NCBI GenBank assembly: GCA_035946175.1
Contig: DASYZQ010000014.1
Location: 88,639 to 152,638 of the forward strand
Direction of reading: 5' to 3'
DNA: 64,000 bases
Source: DASYZQ01 sp035946175
Lineage (GTDB): Bacteria; Patescibacteriota; Saccharimonadia; Saccharimonadales; UBA4665
Positions within the stretch are counted from its first letter, which is position 1. Every line of letters begins with the position of its first letter. This document shows positions 8,933 through 16,764 of this stretch, in pieces. Under the pieces are notes generated by a model, which was not told the DNA's origin, did no database searches, and saw only the letters and a program-made list of their open reading frames with translations. A program made the position numbers and the translations under genes.

Positions 8933-9008
8933 TGGTGGGGATGGCAGGATTCGAACCTGCGACCAAGCGGTTATGAGCCGCCTGCTCTAACCACTGAGCT
9001 ACATCCCC
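8933..9008 (-). tRNA. tRNA-Ile2 (anticodon CAU, presumed lysidine-modified)
   Basis: A 76-nt cloverleaf on the minus strand: acceptor stem GGGGATG/CATCCCC, discriminator A, CCA encoded. The anticodon loop is CTCATAA. The D arm, anticodon arm and variable region (AGCTCAGTGGTTAGAGCAGG and CGCTTGGTCGC) match bacterial tRNA-Ile2 much better than elongator Met, so C34 is expected to be converted to lysidine by TilS, encoded at 21239. Its 3' end faces the accessory block 0.5-8.9 kb. Confidence 0.85.
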
Positions 9009-9083
9009 ATGTCAGGTGGCAGTTGGTAACAGAGATGAGTATAGCAGATTTCGCTGAAAGCGTTATATACTTCACATTGAGTC

Positions 9084-9557
9084 ATGCCGACAAACATTCA
9101 AGAAAACATACAACGCTATCGTCATGGGGTCAATGCATTCATTGGGCAGCTTAGTGATATCCGACTGATCGGAGTACTAGTTTTTCTGGGTATTGCCCTG
9201 CTCATAAGCTGGAGCTGCGTTAAGGCGATTAATACGAACTATGGGTTGCAGAAACAAATTGCCCTCTTACAGCAGCAGAACGATGTGCAGCAATTAAGTG
9301 ATAGTGATCTTGCCTTGCAAAATGAATACTACAACACCAACCAATACCTAGAGCTGCAAGCTCGCCAGAATTTTGGGCTCGGCGCCCCAGGAGAAACGGA
9401 ATTCATTATCCCAAAACAGGTAGCGTTAGCACACACGGTAAATCTGCCCAGTGGACAGACACCGGCAGCGAAAGTGGCACAGAAGGCCTCAACGTATCAG
9501 CGGAACTTCCAGGCTTGGATGGATTTCCTCCTGCACCGTCAGCCAGTTTCAGATTGA
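9084..9557 (+). CDS. septum formation initiator (FtsB/DivIC) family protein
   Basis: 157 aa with the FtsB/DivIC layout: a short cytoplasmic N-terminus, one transmembrane helix (about residues 28-46, IGVLVFLGIALLISWSCV), then a Gln-rich coiled coil (LQKQIALLQQQNDVQQL) and a small C-terminal domain containing the typical ARQNFGLGAPGE motif. Members bridge divisome proteins at the septum. A TATACT box lies ~12 nt upstream of the start. The gene sits between two tRNA genes, an island-free core segment. Confidence 0.82.
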   Translation: MPTNIQENIQRYRHGVNAFIGQLSDIRLIGVLVFLGIALLISWSCVKAINTNYGLQKQIALLQQQNDVQQLSDSDLALQNEYYNTNQYLELQARQNFGLGAPGETEFIIPKQVALAHTVNLPSGQTPAAKVAQKASTYQRNFQAWMDFLLHRQPVSD

Positions 9558-9612
9558 CGGAGGTGGGGCGTATCTGTTAAAATTGTGTATAACAAAAGCT
9601 TAAGTTTCCATG

Positions 9613-10524
9613 TTATAGCGGGGTGGAGCAGCGGCAGCTCGCGTGGCTCATAACCACGAGGTCGCAGGTTCGAGTCCTGCCCCCGCAACCAATTCGACCA
9701 GATACAGAACTGATGTAACTTTGTACAAACCCAGAACCTTGACGGCTATTTGACGGCAGTCCTGACGGCAACGTCCGTCGTGTCGGCCACTCACTATCGT
9801 CCTTGAACAACCTTTCGACTTTGGCAAGAGCTTCTGTCCGTGTCTCCATGTCGTCGTGCTGATAAATCTCCTGCGTGATGGATATGTGCGAGTGGCCGAG
9901 GATTAGTTGTGCATCTCGCGCTGGCACACCTTGTGCTTTCAAGAAAGTCGCGGCCGTATGCCGTATGTGGTGAATCTTTATTATCCGGATGTCGCGCTGC
10001 GTGCAGATCCGCTTGAACGAGCGTTCTAAGTTGCGTGGCTCTATGGGACGACCGCTGTTTGTTGTAAAGACAAGACCTGAATCGACCCAGACCGCATCCT
10101 CCGCAACCTGGTACTGCCGTTGTCGCTCTCGCTGCGCGGTTAACACTATTCGTGCCATCGCCAGCACCGGTAAGTCGCGCTGCCCAGCCTTCGTTTTGAC
10201 GGGCCCCTGGTAGAGCGTCTTGCCCACTCGTCCAAGCTGCTGCCGGATGTACAGCAACCCGCGCTCGAAGTCAACATCACGCCAGCGTAGCCCGAGCACC
10301 TCTCCCCGGCGCATGCCGTACAGGACCAGCAGCGCAAAGGCAGGGTAGAGCGGGTCATCCTTGGCAGCGTCCAGGAATTCCTTGGCCTCTTGGGCGGACC
10401 AGGGGAGGACCGTGGCAGGCTGCCACTGCGGCAGCTCCACAAGGCGGGCCACGTTCCGCATTACTAACTCTTCGCGGAGCGCCCGAGACAGTGCTGCACT
10501 GAGCGTGCCGCGTATGATCTGCAT
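9613..10524 (-). CDS. tyrosine recombinase/integrase, 5'-truncated
   Basis: The catalytic domain is intact: the first Arg in LYGMRRGEVLGLRW, a beta-hairpin Lys in VKTKAGQRDLPV, HHIRHTAATF (H-x-x-R), LGHSHIS, and the nucleophile Tyr in EIYQH. The N-terminal DNA-binding domain is missing. The coherent frame continues a few codons upstream of the ATG (HSARK) and then meets a stop about 20 nt further on. The 3' end of the frame runs antisense through the whole tRNA-fMet gene, as is usual for an integrase next to its attachment site. Probably inactive. Confidence 0.8.
   Translation of the reverse strand: MQIIRGTLSAALSRALREELVMRNVARLVELPQWQPATVLPWSAQEAKEFLDAAKDDPLYPAFALLVLYGMRRGEVLGLRWRDVDFERGLLYIRQQLGRVGKTLYQGPVKTKAGQRDLPVLAMARIVLTAQRERQRQYQVAEDAVWVDSGLVFTTNSGRPIEPRNLERSFKRICTQRDIRIIKIHHIRHTAATFLKAQGVPARDAQLILGHSHISITQEIYQHDDMETRTEALAKVERLFKDDSEWPTRRTLPSGLPSNSRQGSGFVQSYISSVSGRIGCGGRTRTCDLVVMSHASCRCSTPL
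9617..9691 (+). tRNA. initiator tRNA-fMet (CAU)
   Basis: 75 nt including encoded CCA. Initiator features are an unpaired 1-72 position (A and A), acceptor pairs GCGGGG/CCCCGC, and GGAGCAGC in the D arm as in bacterial fMet. The anticodon loop is CTCATAA. The anticodon stem ends in TGG/CCA rather than three G-C pairs, a small deviation. The integrase frame overlaps it on the other strand, so its 3' half is the likely integration core. Confidence 0.9.
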
Positions 10525-10601
10525 CTTCCGCGCAGAGTGCCCCTCACCGTGAGCAGGTCAAGAAGTTCTTCGACAACAAACGGCGGTAGGCATCGTACGG
10601 A

Positions 10602-11201
10602 TTATGCCAAGCCGTAGGTCCGCAGCACTTCGTACCAGTGTTGGCAGATGGCAAGTTCATCTTTCCAGTGATCTCTTGAGAAGCGGAAGTTTACAAAGTA
10701 TGTATCCCTGAGCCCCGCTTTACGTTCGATGTCGTCTTGTTCTTGTACCGGGAGCAGCACTGTTTCGTTGCCAGTCTGGACATACGTACCCATGGCAGTT
10801 ACCGCGGTCTTAGGGTATCCGAATAACTCCCCGGTAGTTGTTACATCGTCGGCCGCAGCTTGCTCGTATTTGTCCAGCAACCCAGGTTGCAGGGCTACCA
10901 GCGCATCAGTGGCATGTTCGTCATGGCGCAGCCGGTAGTGGAGGCCGAGAGAGCGTAAGAACGAGCCGACCGCAGCGGGATCATCGAATGCCGTGTGACG
11001 TCCATTCGCTGTTGTTTCCCGGTGACCTGAGCTGGCCTCTGCCAACGGCTTCAACCCTGCCAGCACCAAGAAGATTGGTTGCTTCTCCGCCAGCAGTGCC
11101 CCATCCTGTGTACCAACGAAGTATGGGCTCGCTAACAGCAACCGTGCTTGCTCAGCTAGTTTCTTGTCCTTGGTTGGTGGTTGGCGGGGGGTACGAGCCA
11201 T
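10602..11201 (-). CDS. hypothetical protein
   Basis: 199 aa, soluble, with a basic N-terminus (MARTPRQPPTKDKK) and mixed alpha/beta composition, no signal peptide and no recognised motif. It contains a His/Arg-rich segment (LHYRLRHDEH) and a C-terminal helix with CQHWYEVLR. It is part of the putative small integrated segment beginning at tRNA-fMet, upstream of the truncated integrase on the same strand. A role in element maintenance is possible but unsupported. Confidence 0.55.
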   Translation of the reverse strand: MARTPRQPPTKDKKLAEQARLLLASPYFVGTQDGALLAEKQPIFLVLAGLKPLAEASSGHRETTANGRHTAFDDPAAVGSFLRSLGLHYRLRHDEHATDALVALQPGLLDKYEQAAADDVTTTGELFGYPKTAVTAMGTYVQTGNETVLLPVQEQDDIERKAGLRDTYFVNFRFSRDHWKDELAICQHWYEVLRTYGLA

Positions 11202-11305
11202 AGAGTTATTAACCTGCCAGGCAGTATGACAGGAAAGAGAGACAAGAGCAATACAACGGGGGCGTACAACTCTAGGAGGAACCGCCCGTGAGGCTCATGC
11301 TCTCT

Positions 11306-12217
11306 TTATGGCATGGTGATCCCGGCCGAGTTAGTGCCCTGACATGGGTAGTCGAGGAGGGCGTGCTTAATCTGAGATGCTGATTCATTGAATGTAAGAG
11401 TGCCAGTCTCAAACCATGATCGGCTAAACAACTGGTCCACGTCCCAGGTACCGCGTATCTCTTGATTGATGGCGCTCTGCGCAGGATGCCAGGTTGCACC
11501 TGAAGAGCCGTCCTGCACGAGGCATGCTTGCGATGTAGGCGAGCCTGGGGAGCTGTCTCCGATCCCTCGGATAGCGCCGAACTTCACCACTGTGTCTGCG
11601 GCAGATGTATTGACACCATAAACCACCATGGCATCGTCCGCCATGTTGCTCGTTGACCCTGCGGCTATCCCCAAATTATCTATGCTCAATTTCCCAAGAG
11701 GAGTCGTATAGTTGCCGGTGCATCCCAGGTCGAGTACATAACTACCTGGGACTATGGCTGAATAAGTAATAGTTCCCCAAACAGCACCACTGTTGTATAC
11801 CAAGTTGTATTGGAGTGGGTACACCTCGTACTGATTACCGCCTCCGGCATCTATGTCTATGCAGGTGACGCCGAGCTGCTTGCTGGGGGTACCGTAATTA
11901 TTATTATCCGCACCCGGGAAGTCTTTATATGGAGCATAGATTTTGACTACAAGCTCAAAGCCCTTCAGCGATGGAGTCATCGCGAGGTGCCAGACGGTTA
12001 TATTCCCATCACGAACGGTCGCTGAGACCGTACCCCTTCCGCTGACCGTTTGGAAGCTTGGTGTGATATTGAACTTAGTCGAGGCAGTGGCGGGCGCAGC
12101 ATTAGTGGTGCTGCCGGCGTCGTTGGAACTGTTGCCGCTCCCGCCGCTACTACCTCTTGCCCCCGAAACCAAGCATATTTGGCCTCTGTCACTAAGGCAG
12201 AGGCTTTGTTTTACCAA
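11306..12217 (-). CDS. hypothetical exported-type protein, probably lacking its native N-terminus
   Basis: The frame opens at a TTG inside a hairpin/repeat. The N-terminal ~25 residues look non-native, followed by a Gly/Ser/Asn/Thr-rich linker (GSSGGSGNSSNDAGSTTN) typical of the region after a signal peptide or anchor. The following ~240 residues are beta-rich with several Cys (CIDIDAGGG, DLGCTGNY), fitting an extracellular domain. No signal peptide can be found upstream, so the gene has probably lost it at the element end. Family unknown. Confidence 0.5.
   Translation of the reverse strand: MVKQSLCLSDRGQICLVSGARGSSGGSGNSSNDAGSTTNAAPATASTKFNITPSFQTVSGRGTVSATVRDGNITVWHLAMTPSLKGFELVVKIYAPYKDFPGADNNNYGTPSKQLGVTCIDIDAGGGNQYEVYPLQYNLVYNSGAVWGTITYSAIVPGSYVLDLGCTGNYTTPLGKLSIDNLGIAAGSTSNMADDAMVVYGVNTSAADTVVKFGAIRGIGDSSPGSPTSQACLVQDGSSGATWHPAQSAINQEIRGTWDVDQLFSRSWFETGTLTFNESASQIKHALLDYPCQGTNSAGITMP
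12183..12214 (+). terminator. hairpin with T-rich tail, part of repeat copy A
   Basis: CCTCTG and CAGAGG arms enclose a short loop, followed by CTTTGTTTT. A closely similar hairpin occurs at 14184-14210 (CCTCTGTTACTACGATAGAGG then TTTTTTG). Both are followed by the same ~30-nt sequence. It could serve as a rho-independent terminator on the plus strand, but no plus-strand gene lies immediately upstream here. Confidence 0.45.
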
Positions 12218-12222
12218 ATTTT

Positions 12223-12254
12223 CTAAGAAGTTATTTGGTTCCAGTCCTGCTAGG
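12223..12254 (+). repeat. interspersed repeat, copy A
   Basis: About 30 nt (CTAAGAAGTT, ATTTGGTTCCAG, TCCTGCTAGG) that recur at 14225-14256 with only a few differences, each copy directly following a related CCTCTG hairpin. Both copies lie in gene borders flanking the transporter genes at 12256-14053. Confidence 0.6.
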
Positions 12255-12255
12255 G

Positions 12256-12963
12256 CTATAAGCTATGCCCAACTAAGTGTCCTATGAATGCCGTAATAGC
12301 CATTGCCGCTCCACCACCAAAGAAAACTCTAGCAGCTGCACGCACTCTATGGCCACCGCCAATAAAGGCACCAATAGCTCCCGATATTGCTAGGGCTAAT
12401 AATGAGAAGATAACAATAACCCATGCCCCCATGCTCTTACTTGAAACCAGAGCTCCTATGATTGGCACAGTCCCACCAATTGAAAACGAAACGGCAGAAG
12501 CTAATGCCGCTTGTGCTGGATTAGCTAAAGCCTCTACGTCGATACCCAGCTCATCTCTTAAATGTGCTGCTTTTGCGTCATGTTCATGGAGCTGCTTAGC
12601 TACTTTGTTAGCTAATTCTGGTTCAAGACCTCTATGAACGTAAATATGAGCAAGTTCGGCTAACTCTTGATCAGGATTTGATTCTAATGAGCGTTGTTCA
12701 ATAGCCATATCTGCCTGCTCTGAGTCCTTTTGAGAACTGACCGAAACGTACTCACCCATGGCCATCGATAAAGCACCTGCAGACAATGCCGCAAAGCCTG
12801 CGATTAAAATGGTGGAGCGACTGGCGTTAGCAGCTAGAACACCGAGCATAATACTGGCCGTAGAGACAACCCCATCATTAACCCCTAGTACGGCAGCTCT
12901 CAACCAGTTCATTCGCTGAGATTTATGCTTTTCTTGAGGATGGGGGCTTACGATTTCGCTCAC
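12256..12963 (-). CDS. VIT1/CCC1-family metal transporter
   Basis: 235 aa from a GTG at 12963, chosen because TATAAT lies exactly 6 nt upstream; a TTG at 12990 would overlap less sensibly. The VIT/CCC1 hallmarks are present: LGVNDGVVSTASIMLGV in the first helix, then ALSMAMGEYVSVSSQKDSE leading into an acidic cytoplasmic helical region, and three C-terminal helices with FSIGGTVPIIGA. Members move Fe2+ or Mn2+ out of the cytosol. The gene follows the exchanger gene on the same strand. Confidence 0.85.
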   Translation of the reverse strand: MSEIVSPHPQEKHKSQRMNWLRAAVLGVNDGVVSTASIMLGVLAANASRSTILIAGFAALSAGALSMAMGEYVSVSSQKDSEQADMAIEQRSLESNPDQELAELAHIYVHRGLEPELANKVAKQLHEHDAKAAHLRDELGIDVEALANPAQAALASAVSFSIGGTVPIIGALVSSKSMGAWVIVIFSLLALAISGAIGAFIGGGHRVRAAARVFFGGGAAMAITAFIGHLVGHSL

Positions 12964-12990
12964 ACTGCTATTATAGCCGCTTACACACAA

Positions 12991-13770
12991 CTAGTGTATC
13001 GCCGTAAGGAACGCTATGCCTGTCACATAAAGCAGAACTACAAATATTGAATCTATACCCAGACGCAAATAGACTCGCCTTGGCCGAACGATAAGACCGA
13101 TTGCATATATAGTTGTGAGCAACGCCCCAAGCGCCGCAAACCATATATCACTACTCGATGCATTTTTAAGGACAGCATTACCAGTTATCAGATCACAAAT
13201 TACAAAGAGAGCAGGCAAGAAAGCATTACCGCCGAAAACATCACTTATGGCCAAGTTGTAGTCACCTAGTTTAATAGAGGCTATACCCGTACTTATGTTC
13301 GGCAGCGCCCCAGCAAGGGCTATAAAGGTAGCTGCGAATAGGCCACTATTAATGTTATAAGCGCTAGCAATTTCGTTACCGGTTGTAGCTAATCCATAAC
13401 CTGAAATAAGCGTAGCAGCACTAGCTATTGCTAAAATTCCAAATACTTTGGTCATAGCGGCCACCTTAAGGGTAGGATGATTTACGACTACCTGTCGTTC
13501 ACTATGTTTACGACCTGGCGTGGCATCAAGGGCTTCAGCTTTCCAAGGTAAGCCTTTTCTGGCTTGAAAGACCATCCATAGGCCAATCAACCAAAGCCCA
13601 ACAATGAGAACTGAAGTCAAACTAATTGCAGTATGCGGTATTACTACAGGAGTCTTAATGGCCATTAGTGAAGCTACAGTCACCAAGACAACAAAACATG
13701 CTTCTAGCACTAGCGTTAACGATGCCGCTGAAAAAGTTAAGGTTCGTTTAGTTCCTGTCTTCAAAGTCAA
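12991..13770 (-). CDS. Ca2+/cation antiporter (CaCA) C-terminal half, alpha-2 repeat
   Basis: 259 aa with about six transmembrane segments. The alpha-2 repeat is recognisable at about residues 143-190 (FIALAGALPNISTGIAS, then LAISDVFGGNAFLPALF), equivalent to the GTSLPE...GSNIFN pattern of Na+/Ca2+ exchangers, though the usual Glu is replaced by Asn. It overlaps the frame carrying the alpha-1 repeat by 23 nt in a different reading frame. The two together make one normal-length exchanger, so this is probably one gene with a frameshift. Confidence 0.65.
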   Translation of the reverse strand: MTLKTGTKRTLTFSAASLTLVLEACFVVLVTVASLMAIKTPVVIPHTAISLTSVLIVGLWLIGLWMVFQARKGLPWKAEALDATPGRKHSERQVVVNHPTLKVAAMTKVFGILAIASAATLISGYGLATTGNEIASAYNINSGLFAATFIALAGALPNISTGIASIKLGDYNLAISDVFGGNAFLPALFVICDLITGNAVLKNASSSDIWFAALGALLTTIYAIGLIVRPRRVYLRLGIDSIFVVLLYVTGIAFLTAIH

Positions 13771-14053
13771 AAATGGCTAGTACAACAGTCTGGATTGCAA
13801 TTCCACCAAGGAGTGTTCCGATGATTATGTCGTAGTGTTTCTGCAATGCTGCCGTAACAACTACAGCGATTTCTGGAAGACTGGTGACTATTCCAAGAAT
13901 CAATAACCCACCAAAGGCGCTCCCAAGTCGGTAGCGAGCATCAATAGCATCGGTTGTGCGGGTTAGCCATACCCCAGCAGACCATGTTATTAGTTCGAAG
14001 AGAATGAATTCCAGTATAAGGCTCAGATGGGACATCAACTTCAATGATAGCAA
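13748..14053 (-). CDS. Ca2+/cation antiporter (CaCA) N-terminal half, alpha-1 repeat
   Basis: 101 aa with the alpha-1 repeat (LILGIVTSLPEIAVVVTAAL, then IIIGTLLGGIAIQTVVL) keeping the key Glu of the TSLPE motif. It ends at DFEDRN just where an exchanger would continue. The next frame (KTGTKRTLTFSAASLTL) continues naturally after a one-base shift at an ATTTTTG run near 13770. This is either a genuine frameshift mutation, a sequencing error in the T-run, or recoding. Confidence 0.65.
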   Translation of the reverse strand: MLSLKLMSHLSLILEFILFELITWSAGVWLTRTTDAIDARYRLGSAFGGLLILGIVTSLPEIAVVVTAALQKHYDIIIGTLLGGIAIQTVVLAIFDFEDRN

Positions 14054-14142
14054 ATCACAAGGATTCTAGTACCCTGCGGTAGAGTAATGAGCTGCTCCAC
14101 CTTTAGAAGGTTGAATCCAGCGAGATAACCCCGCAAGAATAT

Positions 14143-14165
14143 GGTTCCAATTCGAATGTACTTGG
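14143..14165 (+). repeat. 23-nt repeat, copy 1
   Basis: GGTTCCAATT plus CGAATGTACTTGG. A second copy at 14912-14934 differs at one base. The two copies are direct repeats flanking the alpha/beta hydrolase gene. Confidence 0.6.
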
Positions 14166-14183
14166 GCAACCATAGCATTATCA

Positions 14184-14256
14184 CCTCTGTTACTACGATA
14201 GAGGTTTTTTGTAAGCTAAAATCTCCTAAGAAGTTGATTGGTTCCAGTCCTGTTAG
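14184..14256 (+). repeat. hairpin plus interspersed repeat, copy B
   Basis: The CCTCTG...AGAGG hairpin with a TTTTTTG tail (14184-14210) is followed by the same ~30-nt block as copy A (CCTAAGAAGTT, GATTGGTTCCAG, TCCTGTTAGG). It lies directly upstream of the hydrolase promoter. The rest of 14054-14278 contains only this and the 23-nt repeat; no gene was supported there. Confidence 0.6.
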
Positions 14257-14278
14257 GTGTTTGCTATGATTAGTCTTA

Positions 14279-14833
14279 ATGAAGCGAGCGGTCATTATCC
14301 ATTGTTGGGGCGGAAGCAGTAACTATGCTTGGTATCCATGGCTTAAGGGTGAATTAGAAAAGCAAGGTTACCAGGTATATGTTCCTGACATGCCGAACAC
14401 GGATGGCCCAAAGCTTATAGAATGGTTACCAAAACTGGAGGAAGTAATTGGTGAACCCGATGATGAGCTCCTTCTTGTGGGCCATTCACTCGGTACAGTT
14501 ACCATCATGCGGTACCTTGAATCATTGTCAACTGAGCAACGTATTCGAAAAGTCATTTTCGTTGCTGGCTTCACAGATCAACTCGGTTTTAGTGAACTGG
14601 AGAATTTCTTTGAAACTCGCTTGGACTTTGCAAGTATAAAATCTAAGGCAAAAGGGGGCTTTGTAATAATACAGTCGGACGATGATCCTTTCGTATCGGA
14701 ACAATATGGTACAAGGTTGAAAGAAGAGCTCGATGCAAAATTAGTCATCAAACATGCAGCAAAACATATGTCGGGCGCAGTAGACGGCGAAGGGGCCTGT
14801 ACTGAGCTACCTGAAGTAATTCAAAATCTATAG
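14279..14833 (+). CDS. RBBP9/YdeN-family alpha/beta hydrolase
   Basis: 184 aa. An HCWGGSS segment near the N-terminus forms the oxyanion region. The nucleophile elbow is GHSLGT with Ser70. An Asp in SDDDPFVS (about residue 134) and a His near KHMSGA (about 162) complete a catalytic triad. Length and motifs match RBBP9/YdeN serine hydrolases; the natural substrate is unknown. A TATGAT box lies 8 nt before the ATG, suggesting a leaderless transcript. The gene is flanked by 23-nt direct repeats. Confidence 0.8.
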   Translation: MKRAVIIHCWGGSSNYAWYPWLKGELEKQGYQVYVPDMPNTDGPKLIEWLPKLEEVIGEPDDELLLVGHSLGTVTIMRYLESLSTEQRIRKVIFVAGFTDQLGFSELENFFETRLDFASIKSKAKGGFVIIQSDDDPFVSEQYGTRLKEELDAKLVIKHAAKHMSGAVDGEGACTELPEVIQNL

Positions 14834-14911
14834 TTCTAGTGCTATGCCTAGAGTAGGCCAACAAATGCTTATCGCTGGTGGGTTTCTTCCACCTCAACTC
14901 TGATAGGAGTA

Positions 14912-14934
14912 GGTTCCAATTTGAATGTACTTGG
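14912..14934 (+). repeat. 23-nt repeat, copy 2
   Basis: GGTTCCAATT plus TGAATGTACTTGG, one base different from the copy at 14143-14165, in the same orientation. Confidence 0.6.
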
Positions 14935-14974
14935 AGATCAGATTGATTTTACTCTTTTTTGGTGGCATCCCCCA

Positions 14975-16270
14975 TTACTCATTAATCGGGCTGGCCGGTG
15001 GGACTATTGGAATGCCGGGAGTGGCCTGCCCCTCAAGCTGTAAGACATCCGGTGCATAAACGGTAATGTTCAAGCGGTACGCATTTGGAAAACACGGTGT
15101 AGAGCAACTACGGACCCAACCAAAATTACTGGTATCAATAAGGAGCACTCCTTTGTTAACGCTCGCCTTGACGGCAGCAATATTCGGATGATCGTAGTAA
15201 TTGAAAGCAATCATGTATTTATCCGATTGAACGAAATTAATGTTGTTATCTATGGCGCCGCCGCTTACAATGCTTAGGCTTGAAAATGGCGGCATAACCC
15301 TTAGGGCAGTGTGAGTATTTTTGAGGTAAGTATCGTGTACATTCGGGTATACGTCAGCCGTTAAAGCACCACCAATGGCTAGACCTATAAAGATAAGTCC
15401 GACCAGCACTCCTGTAACCCAGGCTTTAATAGGCCACCTGTGTCGCAAGAAAGCAATACCGAACAAAACGATAAAAACACACACCAACCCGATAAAGGCG
15501 AATACGATCCAGAGGAGTATGTTTTCACGCAGGCCAATTGGAAAAATATTATTTTGTGTCCAAGCAGTATGTTGCATCGTAAAATAGGTCCCGCCGGCGA
15601 TGAGACCAAGCAGCCCACCCAGACCAAGCACCACAAAAGCGATGCCCACTACCCGTAGTATGAACCTGAACATGGCGTTAATCGGATCTGCTAGCGCGCT
15701 ATTGGCACGCCGTGCGGTTCCTTTGACATCGGCATGCTCTACTACTTCTTTAAGGCTTTGTATGGTCACTGGTTTACCGGCCATTTGCAGGCGTTCACTT
15801 GAAGTTTTAGCTTCGGGTACCAGCAGCCATAACAGTATATATAATAAGATGCCCCACCCAGCAGTGACAAAAGTAAAGATTACAAACAAGATCCGCACAA
15901 GGAGTACATCAAAACCGAAATATCGCGCCAATCCAGCTGCTACGCCGGCAATAATAGCATTATCGGTATCTCTGAACAGGCGTTTTGTATCAGGAAGGTC
16001 TTTCTGGGACTCTGTGCTATCATCAACAAAATCAGCTGGGCTGCCCAATTGTGATTTTAAGTAGGCAATGTCATCGGATAAGATAACCTTGCCGTCACTG
16101 ATGCCATGCTCTGATAGCAGTTCGGACATTCTGAGCTCTACCTCATTGATGACTTCTGTATCTTTGACCTGTTTCGAGATAGCCGAAATGTAGCCCTCTA
16201 GCTCGCGGTGGGCATCGACTGATATGGTATAGGCTTGACGTCCAAGATGGATTTTAGTTATTTCATTCAT
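14975..16270 (-). CDS. PspC-domain membrane protein, PadR-linked
   Basis: 431 aa. The N-terminal ~85 residues are a helical cytoplasmic region as seen in PadR-linked membrane proteins. A PspC domain follows at about 97-155 (GVAAGLARYFGFDVLLVRI, then ending LWLLVPEA). Three or four more transmembrane helices lie at about 200-305, then an external beta-rich C-terminal domain with two Cys (CSTPC) and a Pro-rich tail. PspC proteins take part in envelope stress responses. Its start overlaps the padR stop by ATGA, so the pair is coupled. Confidence 0.8.
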   Translation of the reverse strand: MNEITKIHLGRQAYTISVDAHRELEGYISAISKQVKDTEVINEVELRMSELLSEHGISDGKVILSDDIAYLKSQLGSPADFVDDSTESQKDLPDTKRLFRDTDNAIIAGVAAGLARYFGFDVLLVRILFVIFTFVTAGWGILLYILLWLLVPEAKTSSERLQMAGKPVTIQSLKEVVEHADVKGTARRANSALADPINAMFRFILRVVGIAFVVLGLGGLLGLIAGGTYFTMQHTAWTQNNIFPIGLRENILLWIVFAFIGLVCVFIVLFGIAFLRHRWPIKAWVTGVLVGLIFIGLAIGGALTADVYPNVHDTYLKNTHTALRVMPPFSSLSIVSGGAIDNNINFVQSDKYMIAFNYYDHPNIAAVKASVNKGVLLIDTSNFGWVRSCSTPCFPNAYRLNITVYAPDVLQLEGQATPGIPIVPPASPINE

Positions 16271-16620
16271 TTTGTACTTCCTTTCTCAAGAGCTTTTATG
16301 GAGGTATTTAGGCGGCGATAGGCTTGCTGTAACTCATCAAGCATGCCTTGGCCCGTTTCGGTGAGGAAATAGTACTTTCGGGGCGGTCCTTGTTCGCTCT
16401 CTTGCCATTCATAGGCCAAGAGACTCTCCCTTGCCAGACGACTGAGTAGGGGGTAGAGTGTGCCCTCGACCACTATAAGCTCAGCCTTTCGTAGAGACCG
16501 GATAATTTCTGTTGAGTAGACCTTTCCATCCTTCAAGAGCAGCAGTACGCAATAAACAAGCATACCCTTACGCATCTGGGTTTCAACGGAAGCTAGATTA
16601 TCCGAAACGACTTCGTCCAT
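16267..16620 (-). CDS. PadR-family transcriptional regulator
   Basis: 117 aa from the ATG at 16620. The winged-helix PadR core is clear (MLVYCVLLLLKDGKVYSTEI, then GTLYPLLSRLARESLL and GPPRKYYFLTETG), followed by a short C-terminal helix. A start further upstream (16695) would place coding over the operator and promoter, so the 16620 start is preferred. PadR proteins of this kind usually repress their own operon. It is the first gene of the padR-pspC operon. Confidence 0.85.
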   Translation of the reverse strand: MDEVVSDNLASVETQMRKGMLVYCVLLLLKDGKVYSTEIIRSLRKAELIVVEGTLYPLLSRLARESLLAYEWQESEQGPPRKYYFLTETGQGMLDELQQAYRRLNTSIKALEKGSTK

Positions 16621-16623
16621 AAT

Positions 16624-16660
16624 ACTACTTTGTAATACAAGGTAGTTGGTATTGTCAAGT
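16624..16660 (-). promoter_or_regulatory. padR promoter with palindromic operator
   Basis: A 23-nt near-perfect palindrome at 16624-16646 (plus-strand arms ACTACTTTGTA and TACAAGGTAGT, one mismatch) sits directly before the padR ATG. On the minus strand a TTGACA at about 16652-16657 lies just upstream and the palindrome covers the -10 region. This is the expected position for autorepression by PadR. Confidence 0.6.
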
Positions 16661-16764
16661 CTTTTTTCATAGGTTTTTGCCAACACTGGTGGCAAGATAC
16701 TTGCTCTAAAAAATTGGGCTTGCGCGTATCATTTAGGCCCTGCTATGATAAACATGAGCAGTGT

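Noticed and set aside
14041..14295. 84-codon minus-strand frame
   Set aside because: It runs through the two repeats and hairpin and has no coherent domain or ribosome site.
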